Part shown: positions 1-5,577 of the stretch, one piece after another
Layout of the letters: the number at the start of each line of letters is the position of its first letter
Position numbering within the stretch: the stretch's first letter is position 1
Assembly: GCA_016296655.1 (NCBI GenBank)
Contig: JAEDIW010000070.1
Span: 1-8,440 of the forward strand
Direction of reading: 5' to 3'
Source of the DNA: Treponema sp.
Lineage (GTDB): Bacteria > Spirochaetota > Spirochaetia > Treponematales > Treponemataceae
Length of the DNA stretch: 8,440 nt
The notes under the pieces: generated by a model
What the model was told of the DNA's origin: nothing
What the model saw: the letters and a program-made list of their open reading frames with translations, nothing else
Database searches by the model: none
Program-made: the position numbers and the translations under genes

Positions 1-212
1 ATAAGCAACAGCAGGAATTTCAGGAGACAGAAGAATTCAAGCAGCTTTCAAAAGAACGCTATAAGATTGAGGCAAAGAACAGTGAACTCAAAAACGTACT
101 GGGTTACGATGTTTCAATGGGTAATTGTCTTTATGCAACAAAAATACAGGGAGCCTGCACAATCTTTGCAGCTAATATAAAACGAATTATTACAATTCTT
201 GATGAAAAATAA
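1..212 (+). CDS. IS1182-type DDE transposase, C-terminal fragment (cut by window edge)
   Basis: An open frame starts at base 3 and ends with TAA at 210-212, giving 69 residues. The reading KERYKIEAKNSELKNVLGYD, followed shortly by KIQGACTIFAANIKRII, matches the C-terminal end of IS1182-family (IS4/IS5-like DDE) transposases. There a conserved Y-K-I-E-A-K-N-x-E-L-K-N segment carries the last catalytic glutamate and is followed by a G-A-x-x-I-F-A-x-N-x-K-R-I tail. The catalytic glutamate of that segment is present. The enzyme would cut and move the insertion sequence. Whether the gene is intact cannot be judged, because the rest lies left of the window. The family call comes from motif recognition only; a related DDE family is the alternative. 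Confidence 0.72.
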   Translation, partial: KQQQEFQETEEFKQLSKERYKIEAKNSELKNVLGYDVSMGNCLYATKIQGACTIFAANIKRIITILDEK

Positions 213-231
213 GGAAATGAAAGACAAATAA

Positions 232-252
232 TTTGCTCTTTAAAAGAGCAAA
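232..252. other. Short perfect hairpin TTTGCTCTT / AAGAGCAAA
   Basis: Nine perfectly paired bases (232-240 with 244-252) enclose a 3-nt loop, 19 bp after the transposase stop. No T-tract follows directly, so it is not a terminator by itself. Its last bases overlap the first bases of the next, stronger hairpin, so the two compete slightly if transcribed. It could be part of the insertion-sequence end or a stabilising 3' structure. Confidence 0.5.
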
Positions 253-298
253 AGCCAGATTTATGAGATTTTTTTCTCAAAAATCTGGCTTTTTTTTT
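251..298 (+). terminator. Strong rho-independent terminator after the transposase
   Basis: Twelve base pairs (251-262 with 281-292, core AGCCAGATTT/AAATCTGGCT), one A-A mismatch, five more pairs (264-268 with 275-279) and a T6 loop form a long stem followed by T9 (290-298). It is oriented to end + strand transcripts arriving from the transposase, and it isolates the biotin operon from readthrough. Confidence 0.85.
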
Positions 299-328
299 CA
301 GGCCTTAAAATTGGAGACCTTTTTCAGT

Positions 329-353
329 GGCCTCCGCCGTCGCTAGGTGCAGG
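329..353. other. Small GC-rich islet in the intergenic region before bioY
   Basis: About 25 bases (GGCCTCCGCCGTCGCTAGG and following) are strikingly GC-rich within AT-rich surroundings. The islet shares CCTCCGCC with the longer GC-rich element at 4171-4286. Its left flank, GCCTTAAAATTG at 302-313, resembles the flank of that element. It may be a degenerate or truncated copy of the same repeat family. The relationship is inferred from short matches only. Confidence 0.35.
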
Positions 354-382
354 TTGACAATTGTTCAAAAAAATGAGATTGT
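354..382 (+). promoter_or_regulatory. Probable bioYMN promoter
   Basis: A perfect -35 TTGACA (354-359) is followed by a 17-bp spacer and GATTGT (377-382). The -10 hexamer is weak but is preceded by TGA, which gives an extended -10. Transcription would start near 389, leaving a leader of about 28 nt. The -10 lies inside the left arm of the BirA operator, which suits repression by blocking polymerase. An AT-rich alternative -10 (AATAAT, 390-395) has no good -35. Confidence 0.5.
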
Positions 383-415
383 AAACCTAAATAATTAACT
401 TGAGGTTTACAATCT
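376..415. promoter_or_regulatory. BirA (biotin repressor) operator
   Basis: A perfect inverted repeat, AGATTGTAAACCT (376-388) and AGGTTTACAATCT (403-415), has a 14-bp AT-rich centre. Within it, TTGTAAACC (379-387) and GGTTTACAA (404-412) are separated by 16 bp, which is the known BirA operator pattern of bacterial biotin genes. It lies immediately upstream of bioY, a biotin transporter, so signal and target agree. Biotinyl-AMP-loaded BirA dimers are expected to bind here and repress uptake when biotin is plentiful. The right arm ends 1 base before the bioY start codon and contains the only SD-like sequence (GAGG, 402-405). Confidence 0.88.
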
Positions 416-416
416 T

Positions 417-1088
417 ATGAATAAAAATGTTTTACGATCATCAATAATTGCTTTTCTTGCAGCAATAATCTGTGTAACAGGCTTTATAAGAATTATGGTT
501 CCTGGACTTCAGTCTGGTATCGTAATTCAAAATGCAATGTGTATTTTAACAGCAGTACTTCTGGGCGGTCTGTGGGGAGTTGCGCCATCTGCCCTTTTCT
601 TTTTTGCAGGTGTTATAGGACTTCCTGTTTTTGCGGGCTGGAAAGGCGGTTTCAGCGTTTTAATGGACATTAACGGCGGATACAGAATCGGCTGGGTTAT
701 GGGCGCTCTTACTGCAGGATTAATCTCTGGTTCAGCTTCGGTTGCAGAAAAGAAAACAACTGTAAAATATGTAATTCGTTTATCAATTGCTGTTTTTGCA
801 GGTATGCTTGCTCTTTATCTTCCAGAAGTATTCTATGTAATTGGTTATAAATCTTCTCAGGCATTTGATGCTGCTACATTGGAAAAACTTGGTATGGATG
901 TTTCTTTAGCAGGACAGCAGATTGGTGTTGCCGGTGCCCTCAAAATCTTCTTTTCAATGTTCTTTGCACCTTTCCTTCTGGTAGATTCAATAAAGGCAGT
1001 TCTTGTAATTCTCCTTTCAATAAAAATTCGTCCCATAGTCGCCCAATATCTTTTTGATTCATCAGAAAAACAGTCAGAAGCAGAATAA
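417..1088 (+). CDS. bioY: Biotin ECF transporter substrate-binding protein BioY
   Basis: BioY is the S component of the energy-coupling-factor biotin transporter, a small membrane protein that binds biotin and delivers it through the EcfA-EcfT module. The 223 residues are mostly hydrophobic, with about six membrane segments. Family hallmarks in order are GLPVFAG at 68-74 with a glycine-rich loop after it, NGGYRIGW at 86-93, and PFLLVDSIKAVL at 185-196 with the conserved D190-x-x-K193. It is slightly longer than the usual 180-200 residues because of the 140-180 loop and a charged tail. The start is ATG 417. Its SD candidate GAGG (402-405) is 11 nt away and inside the BirA operator. The stop codon overlaps the bioM start (TAATG), which indicates translational coupling. 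The BirA site independently supports biotin as substrate. Confidence 0.95.
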   Translation: MNKNVLRSSIIAFLAAIICVTGFIRIMVPGLQSGIVIQNAMCILTAVLLGGLWGVAPSALFFFAGVIGLPVFAGWKGGFSVLMDINGGYRIGWVMGALTAGLISGSASVAEKKTTVKYVIRLSIAVFAGMLALYLPEVFYVIGYKSSQAFDAATLEKLGMDVSLAGQQIGVAGALKIFFSMFFAPFLLVDSIKAVLVILLSIKIRPIVAQYLFDSSEKQSEAE

Positions 1089-1807
1089 TGAATAAAATTG
1101 AAGTACAGAATGTTTCCAAATCCTTTTCAACATTTCAGGGAAAAATTCATGCCCTTAAAAATGTGTCAGTAAGTTTTGATGAAGGAAGCGTTACTGTAAT
1201 TGGTGGAGAAAACGGATCTGGCAAAAGTGTTTTAATGAACATTATTGCAGGACTGGAAAAACCAGATTCCGGCTCAGTAAAATCCTTTGCCAGGGTCGGA
1301 CTTGTTTTTCAGGAAGCAGACACTCAGATTCTTGGTGAAACACCTGGGGAAGATATTTCTTTTGGACTTAAAAACCTTAAAAAATCCAGAAAAGAAATTG
1401 AACTGGCAGTAATAAAAGCTCTGGAAGAAACAAATCTGATTCACAAAGCAGATTTTCCGGCTCGTTTTTTATCTGGTGGTGAAAAACGCCGTCTTGCAGT
1501 TGCCTGCATGCTGGCTATGGAGTTTCCCGTAATTATTTTTGACGAACCTTATGCCAATCTTGATTTTGGTGGCGTAAGACAGGTTAACTCTCTTATTAAA
1601 GATTTAAAAAAGAATGGCCGTACGGTAATCATTCTTAGTCACGAACTGGAAAAGTGTCTTGGAATGGCTGATCACTTTGTTGTACTGTTCCGTGGAGAAA
1701 AGGTTTTTGACGGAACTCCAGGTGAAGGTCTTTTGCAGCCTCTGGAACAATGGAACATTCGTAATCCTGTTACCTCATATAAAAGTGCAGAAGATATGGT
1801 GTGGTAA
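1088..1807 (+). CDS. bioM: Biotin ECF transporter ATP-binding protein BioM (EcfA)
   Basis: This cytoplasmic ATPase subunit powers BioY-mediated biotin uptake. The 239-residue ABC domain is complete. It has Walker A GENGSGKS at 40-47 (E replaces the more common P at position 41), Q-loop Q75 in VFQEADTQIL, signature LSGGEKRRLAVA at 128-139, Walker B VIIFDEP at 148-154 with catalytic E153, D-loop ANLD at 156-159 and switch H185. The FQEADTQ stretch and the LSGGEKRR signature are typical of EcfA/CbiO/BioM rather than other ABC importers. A single ATPase gene is present, as in BioMNY systems, so it probably acts as a homodimer. Its ATG overlaps the bioY stop, and bioN follows 5 bp later. Confidence 0.93.
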   Translation: MNKIEVQNVSKSFSTFQGKIHALKNVSVSFDEGSVTVIGGENGSGKSVLMNIIAGLEKPDSGSVKSFARVGLVFQEADTQILGETPGEDISFGLKNLKKSRKEIELAVIKALEETNLIHKADFPARFLSGGEKRRLAVACMLAMEFPVIIFDEPYANLDFGGVRQVNSLIKDLKKNGRTVIILSHELEKCLGMADHFVVLFRGEKVFDGTPGEGLLQPLEQWNIRNPVTSYKSAEDMVW

Positions 1808-1812
1808 GGTAA

Positions 1813-2505
1813 ATGGACGATTTTTCAATTTTTTCTTATAAGGCGGGAAATTCCTTTATTCATAAAATCCCTGCCTGGATAAAAGTAATTTTCATTCCTC
1901 TTTTTAATATTTCTGTCTTTTATTTTAGATGGCCTTTTGCAGCCGGATTTTTTTGCTTTAATGTAATTCTTTTTTTCTGTTTACGTTTTTCGATAAAAGA
2001 GCAGTACAGGGATTTAAAACCCGGGATTTTTTATGCTGAATTTTTATATCTGCTTAATTTCCTTACAAATCTTTATCTTTTATGGAATTTTTCCCAGCCG
2101 GTTGAAACCTTAAAAAACGCTTTTTTAACAACAATTCTTGATAAAAACACAGCTGTCTTCGTTCTTAAATTTTCAGTTTGTGTGCAGTCCTGTTCCCTGA
2201 TGTTTAAGACAAGCACAAATCTAGAGTTAAGGGAAGGAATTGAAAAAATAGAACTGGCAGTCCGCCGTGTGCTTCCCTGCAAAAAAAAAGCAGTTCTTGC
2301 CCAGTATATAAGTCTTATGATTATTTTTATTCCGGAAGTGTTTAAGCTCTGGAATCAGATTTCAAGAGCGTGGAAAGCCAGAAACGGGAAGAATGGTCTT
2401 AAAATGATTATGACCCTGATACCGGTTCTTTTCAGTACAGGATTTAAGCATGGATGGAATACTTCCAGAGCCATAACAATCCGTCAGCCTTTTGAAGAAG
2501 ACTAG
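1813..2505 (+). CDS. bioN: Biotin ECF transporter transmembrane coupling protein BioN (EcfT)
   Basis: EcfT-type membrane protein that links BioY to the BioM ATPase through coupling helices. The 230 residues begin with the family's HKIPAWIKV motif (17-25), followed by several membrane spans. The two cytoplasmic coupling-helix motifs are visible in degenerate form: AWKARNG at 186-192 (usually A-R-G) and WNTSRA at 215-220. Such divergence is common in BioN relative to general EcfT, and together with position it argues for a dedicated biotin module. ATG 1813 lies 5 bp after the bioM stop, with a weak AAGG only 3 nt upstream, so coupled translation is likely. The gene ends 3 bp from the convergent acetyltransferase gene, and no terminator is obvious. 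Confidence 0.88.
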   Translation: MDDFSIFSYKAGNSFIHKIPAWIKVIFIPLFNISVFYFRWPFAAGFFCFNVILFFCLRFSIKEQYRDLKPGIFYAEFLYLLNFLTNLYLLWNFSQPVETLKNAFLTTILDKNTAVFVLKFSVCVQSCSLMFKTSTNLELREGIEKIELAVRRVLPCKKKAVLAQYISLMIIFIPEVFKLWNQISRAWKARNGKNGLKMIMTLIPVLFSTGFKHGWNTSRAITIRQPFEED

Positions 2506-2508
2506 TTT

Positions 2509-2991
2509 TTATACTTTCTGGTAGGCAACTCTTGGAGTGCCGTCATCAATATAAATTACACCGCAGTATTCAAACCCGTTTTTTTCAAGACAATGCTGCA
2601 TAGTTTTATTGTCTGCGTGAGTGTCGGCTCTCAGATTCTGAACTTTTTTCCAGGCCCAGTCTGTAACTTCTTTCAATACACCTTTGTGCTGTCCGTCACT
2701 TGCAATACGGTGAATAGTTCCATATTCCGAAGTATCGTCTTTCCACTTTCCCCCTTCAATATATTGGTAGGTGGGGTCTTTGCCTGTAATAAAAGCAAAC
2801 ACAGCATAAATGCTTTTTTCATCGTAAGAAACATAAAGCTGCTTTTTAGAAATATCATCTTCCAGCAGTTCTTTAGCCGGATATCCGTTTACCCACTGTG
2901 TTAAATTTCCTGTGGAACGCATATAAGCACGGCCTGTATCATAAAGCTCTGTAATTACATCAAGATCAGAGAGTTCTGCATATCTTATCAT
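2509..2991 (-). CDS. GNAT-family N-acetyltransferase
   Basis: Predicted acetyl-CoA-dependent N-acetyltransferase, substrate unknown. With the ATG at 2989-2991 it has 160 residues and starts MIRYAEL, the usual N-terminus of this subfamily. A TTG six bases upstream would add two residues, but GGA lies 6 nt before the ATG and touches the TTG, so I prefer ATG. The family shows in IHRIASDG at 93-100 (beta4 and the start of motif A) and in LRADTHADNKTMQHCLEKNGF at 120-140 followed by YCGVIY and an R-x-AY strand. The pyrophosphate-binding loop DGQHKGV is a loose version of Q/R-x-x-G-x-G/A, which is frequent in this subgroup. It lies 13 bp downstream of the permease gene and is probably cotranscribed with it. 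Confidence 0.85.
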   Translation of the reverse strand: MIRYAELSDLDVITELYDTGRAYMRSTGNLTQWVNGYPAKELLEDDISKKQLYVSYDEKSIYAVFAFITGKDPTYQYIEGGKWKDDTSEYGTIHRIASDGQHKGVLKEVTDWAWKKVQNLRADTHADNKTMQHCLEKNGFEYCGVIYIDDGTPRVAYQKV

Positions 2992-3004
2992 AAACAATCC
3001 AGTT

Positions 3005-4165
3005 TTAATATTTTAAGAGAATAAGCTGTGGAATTACAACTATTGCAAAGAACAAAAGGCTAATCCATGTAAAAGTTTTTAAGAAAGCAAATGCTTTTCC
3101 CGGATATTCTCTGCTGTAAATTCTCAGGTTGATTACACTGGCAAGACTTCCAATAATGGAACAGAGACCGGCGCTGTCCAGACCGTAGAGGAGGGCTTTT
3201 AATCCGTTTTCAGCAGTAAAAGGCCACAGAACAATACTTGCAGGAACATTTGAAATTACCTGACTCAAAAGAATTGACCACCAGTATTCCCGTCCGCTTA
3301 CAGATTCAGAGAGGAATCCTGCGATTTTTTCGTTGTGGCAGATTGAAGAACTGAATACAAAGAAACACAAAAATGTAAGGAGAAGAACATAGTCTGTCTG
3401 CAAAAGGATTTTTCTGTCACCGATTAAAAGGGCAGCAAAAACAAAAACAGTAATGTATGGCCAGTAAACAGTTCTTGAAACAATAGTGGCGATTACAATC
3501 ATAAAAAGGGAAATGTAAAGGATTCTCTTAAATCTGTTTTCCTTTTTCCATTCAGTGCAGACTTCATCCTGGTTAATGGAAATAGCCTCCTTCTGATCTT
3601 TTATGTACAGAACAAGAATAAAAATATAGAGAAGAACAAAGGAACCAGCCCACAGCGGAAACATGATTTTCATAAAATCAAAAGCAGAGATACCTTCTTC
3701 AAACTGTTTGTTGTAGGCATTAAAAAGAAAAAGATTCTGAGGACTTCCAAAAGGAGTAAGAAGGGAGCCCCGGATTGCAGCAATATTTTCGAAAGTCAGC
3801 ACAGGCAGAATATACTGTTCTTTTCCGCCAGCCCGAAAAAGGATAATTGTCAGCGGTACAAAAATAATCAGGGAAACATCGTTAGTAACAAACATTGAAG
3901 TAAAAAAAACACCGTAAACAAAAAAACAGGTAAGGCCTTTCATTGAGTTAAGACGGCTTGTTTTTTTTAAGAGTGGACTGAAAATATTTTCCTTTTTAAA
4001 TCCTTCAAGAACTGTAAGCAGCATAAAAAGAATGGCAAGAGTTTTCCAGTCGATGGAACCAGCCAGTTCCTTTGAAGGCGGTGTAATAAATAAAGAAACA
4101 ATGGCTGCCACAAGGCTTATGGAAAGCATTAATTCTTTCTTAAAAAGTGCAATAATTTTATTCAT
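3005..4165 (-). CDS. Anion permease of the ArsB/NhaD (SLC13/CitMHS-like) superfamily
   Basis: Secondary transporter of 386 residues with roughly ten hydrophobic segments, predicted in the inner membrane. Ion-transporter superfamily motifs are clear in both halves: TNDVSLIIFVPL at 94-105, GSLLTPFGSPQNLFLF at 133-148, SNVPASIVLWPF at 305-316, and the stretch from GLDSAGL to GSLASVINLRIY at 328-350. The GSxxTPxGxPQNLFL form is seen in YbiR-like putative anion transporters. The substrate (dicarboxylate, arsenite, sulfate or Na+/H+ exchange) cannot be read from the sequence. No ars or other marker gene is adjacent. The start is ATG 4163-4165. The leader before it is the GC-rich element, whose GGGAG is 11 nt upstream of the ATG. 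I see no promoter in that interval. Confidence 0.87.
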   Translation of the reverse strand: MNKIIALFKKELMLSISLVAAIVSLFITPPSKELAGSIDWKTLAILFMLLTVLEGFKKENIFSPLLKKTSRLNSMKGLTCFFVYGVFFTSMFVTNDVSLIIFVPLTIILFRAGGKEQYILPVLTFENIAAIRGSLLTPFGSPQNLFLFNAYNKQFEEGISAFDFMKIMFPLWAGSFVLLYIFILVLYIKDQKEAISINQDEVCTEWKKENRFKRILYISLFMIVIATIVSRTVYWPYITVFVFAALLIGDRKILLQTDYVLLLTFLCFFVFSSSICHNEKIAGFLSESVSGREYWWSILLSQVISNVPASIVLWPFTAENGLKALLYGLDSAGLCSIIGSLASVINLRIYSREYPGKAFAFLKTFTWISLLFFAIVVIPQLILLKY

Positions 4166-4170
4166 AAAAA

Positions 4171-4286
4171 GGGCGTCTCCCTCCGCCTGGGCTCCGGGCC
4201 GGGCTAACCGTGGTTCCGCTTCGCTTCATTGGACGCTGCGCTTACCAACGGCTTCGCCGCCACTAATATCCCTGACGCGTTGTCAA
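4171..4286 (-). repeat. GC-rich extragenic element between tRNA-Asn and the permease gene
   Basis: 73 of the 110 bases at 4171-4280 are G or C, far above the AT-rich flanks. The block is built of short GC motifs separated by unique bases (CGCTTCGC, ACGCTGCGC, CGGCTTCGCCG) and includes small inverted repeats such as AACCGTGGTT and CGGC-TTC-GCCG. It is not coding in any convincing way. Its edges are sharp: it begins 5 bases before the permease start codon and ends 10 bases from the tRNA terminator. It has the look of a dispersed bacterial intergenic repeat, and I believe similar sequence recurs in Treponema genomes, but copy number cannot be shown from one window. Orientation is nominal, following the genes. 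Confidence 0.5.
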
Positions 4287-4296
4287 TTTTTAAGGC

Positions 4297-4329
4297 AAAA
4301 AAAAAGACTTAAGATTTCTCTTAAGTCTT
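4297..4329 (-). terminator. Rho-independent terminator of tRNA-Asn
   Basis: A perfect 10-bp stem (AAGACTTAAG, 4304-4313, with CTTAAGTCTT, 4320-4329) and a 6-nt loop are followed on the - strand by a run of nine T residues (A-run 4297-4305 on the + strand). It starts 4 bases after the tRNA 3' end, so it should release a short primary tRNA transcript and limit readthrough into the permease gene. Confidence 0.85.
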
Positions 4330-4332
4330 AAA

Positions 4333-4405
4333 CGGCTCCTGCTGGGCTTGAACCAGCGACACACGGATTAACAGTCCGTTGCTCTACCGACTGAGCTAAG
4401 GAACC
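4333..4405 (-). tRNA. tRNA-Asn (anticodon GTT)
   Basis: The 73-base gene folds into a complete cloverleaf: acceptor GGTTCCT/AGGAGCC with one G-T pair, D stem GCTC/GAGC, anticodon stem ACGGA/TCCGT with loop CTGTTAA (anticodon GTT, at 4370-4372), a 5-base variable loop, T stem GCTGG/CCAGC with loop TTCAAGC, and discriminator G. CCA is not encoded, so it must be added by the CCA-adding enzyme. The gene has its own promoter and terminator and reads as a single-gene unit. Confidence 0.96.
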
Positions 4406-4430
4406 AAACTACGTCTTGCAACGTGAGTTT

Positions 4431-4459
4431 ATAATATAAAAAAACAGAAAATGTGTCAA
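4431..4459 (-). promoter_or_regulatory. tRNA-Asn promoter
   Basis: On the - strand, TTGACA (4459-4454), a 17-bp spacer and TATTAT (4436-4431) form a near-consensus sigma70-type promoter. The predicted start near 4424 gives a 5' leader of about 19 nt before the tRNA. Its strength suits a tRNA gene. Confidence 0.8.
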
Positions 4460-4489
4460 CAACAGAAACACTATTTTTTTGATTTTTTA

Positions 4490-4993
4490 TTATATATTTT
4501 TAATAATTTCAAATATAATGATTCCCAGGAATACAGCAACACAGATCATTTTTATGCCTGTGCCAAGGAGAAATCCTGCAAATGCACCTGTTGCAGATTT
4601 TAAGGAACCTGTAAGGGTGTTGCCGGAAATTGTAACTTCTCCAATAAAAGCTCCTGCAAATGGTCCAATAAGAACAAGTGGAGGAAAAGCGGAACCAAAA
4701 ATCAAACCGATAATAAGGCCGATTGTAGCTCCCCAGACAGCTGCTTTGCTGCCCCCAAAGTTTTTTGTAAGCCAGGGCTGCAGGACAAAATCAAGAATAG
4801 TAATTATTAGAGCGGCAACAAAAGTAATGATGATGGTTACCCAGGAAGTCTTTGTTAAAAGACACCAGTGTCCCAGAAGCATTCCAATCCAGGCAACTGG
4901 AGGTCCCGGAATACCAGGTACAATTGATCCAACAAATCCGATAAGGAATAAGGCAAAAATAATGATTAAAAGAGGTATGTCTAAAAATGTCAT
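4490..4993 (-). CDS. DUF456 family membrane protein
   Basis: Small integral membrane protein of 167 residues belonging to the DUF456 family, function unknown. Family signatures are all present: VPGIPGPPVAWIG at 25-37, NFGGSKAAVWGATIG at 78-92, GPFAGAFIGE at 110-119 and LKSATGAFAGFLLGTGIK at 131-148. The repeated glycine-rich segments suggest internally duplicated glycine-zipper-like helices, with five or so spans. It is the last gene of the M16-like/cyclo-ligase operon, 31 bp after the cyclo-ligase stop. No Shine-Dalgarno precedes its ATG. A promoter-like TTGATT-17-TATTAT sits in and just downstream of the end of the cyclo-ligase gene and would start transcription at about the ATG. Nothing in the context reveals its role. 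Confidence 0.88.
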   Translation of the reverse strand: MTFLDIPLLIIIFALFLIGFVGSIVPGIPGPPVAWIGMLLGHWCLLTKTSWVTIIITFVAALIITILDFVLQPWLTKNFGGSKAAVWGATIGLIIGLIFGSAFPPLVLIGPFAGAFIGEVTISGNTLTGSLKSATGAFAGFLLGTGIKMICVAVFLGIIIFEIIKNI

Positions 4994-5024
4994 ACAGTAA
5001 TAATAATATAAATTTTGAATAAAA

Positions 5025-5576
5025 TCAAAAAATAACTATGTTCATTAAAACATCAAAGGCTTCACAGGGAATGTCTTCAAAAATCTGAAAAGAGTTACAG
5101 AATCCGCATAAAAAAATTTCAGAGCCGGTATTTCTAAGTTTTTCTATATAAATGTCATAAAAGCCTTTTCCGTGGCCGCATCTTTTTCCACCGGCAGTAA
5201 ATGCAACTCCCGGTACAACCATAAAAAGTTTTTTTGTGTTTTTTTCTACATCAAAAAGCGGAAGAGTGCAGACTGGCTCCAGTATTCCAAAAGCACCTTT
5301 TTCCAGCTGTTCTTCAAGTGGAACGGAATTATTAAGAATATAAAAATCCATAAAACTTGTTCCGCTTATAACCTTTGGAAGACATACAGTTTTATTTTCT
5401 TCCATGGCTTTTTTTATAAGAGGAATGCAGTCAGCTTCTCCACCGGAAGGAATATAAGCCATAATCAGGGGGCTGTTTTTATACTGTTCAAGAGAATATA
5501 TTTTTTTCCAGTCACCGTCACTTTTGTGAGTTTTATAAAGTTCTTTTACTTTTGTCCGTATTTCTTTTTTTGTCAT
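5025..5576 (-). CDS. 5-formyltetrahydrofolate cyclo-ligase (MTHFS)
   Basis: Converts 5-formyltetrahydrofolate to 5,10-methenyltetrahydrofolate using ATP, returning the storage or inhibitory folate to one-carbon metabolism in the cytoplasm. The 183-residue length is typical. Family motifs in order are the N-terminal basic KKEIRTKVK at 3-11, YIPSGGEADCIPLI at 41-54, KGAFGILEP at 93-101, VPGVAF at 121-126 and the nucleotide-binding loop KRCGHGKGFYD at 131-141. The usual YDR becomes YDI, and the C-terminus is a few residues shorter than in many homologues. The ATG is 1 bp after the M16-like stop (TAA-T-ATG) with no separate SD, so translation is probably coupled. The family is named ygfA or fau in other bacteria; I leave the symbol open. 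Confidence 0.93.
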   Translation of the reverse strand: MTKKEIRTKVKELYKTHKSDGDWKKIYSLEQYKNSPLIMAYIPSGGEADCIPLIKKAMEENKTVCLPKVISGTSFMDFYILNNSVPLEEQLEKGAFGILEPVCTLPLFDVEKNTKKLFMVVPGVAFTAGGKRCGHGKGFYDIYIEKLRNTGSEIFLCGFCNSFQIFEDIPCEAFDVLMNIVIF

Positions 5577-5577
5577 A

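Larger units (their letters stand above)
1..300 (+). mobile_element. Right part of a probable IS1182-family insertion sequence, boundary not determined
   Basis: The transposase tail ending at 212 implies that an insertion sequence, or its remnant, extends into the window from the left. I could not identify the terminal inverted repeat or a target duplication because the left end is not visible. The right boundary is therefore a guess, placed after the terminator hairpin at 251-298. The true end may lie anywhere between about 215 and 350. Confidence 0.35.

Noticed and set aside
232..298. The paired hairpins as a riboswitch or attenuator for the biotin operon
   Set aside because: They lie upstream of the predicted biotin promoter and right after the transposase stop. 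They look like a plain terminator, and the BirA operator already explains regulation.
4281..4286. TTGACA on the - strand at the edge of the GC-rich element as a permease promoter
   Set aside because: The nearest -10-like hexamer (TATTAG) is only 12 bp away, too short for a sigma70-type promoter, and the sequence beyond it is strongly GC-rich.
4032..4331. A 99-codon + strand open frame across the permease start and the GC-rich element
   Set aside because: It runs antisense to the permease N-terminus, through the low-complexity GC element and into the tRNA terminator. Its composition (many R, S, P, A from GC-rich repeats) and lack of any ribosome-binding site make it spurious.
4333..4405. tRNA-Asn as an integration site of a genomic island containing the permease and acetyltransferase
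   Set aside because: I found no second copy of the tRNA 3' end, no integrase gene and no island-like content in the window. The tRNA has an intact promoter and terminator.
4479..5000. A 173-codon + strand open frame
   Set aside because: It is the exact antisense of the DUF456 gene, whose own frame carries all family motifs. The + frame reads as low-complexity residues without any recognisable domain.
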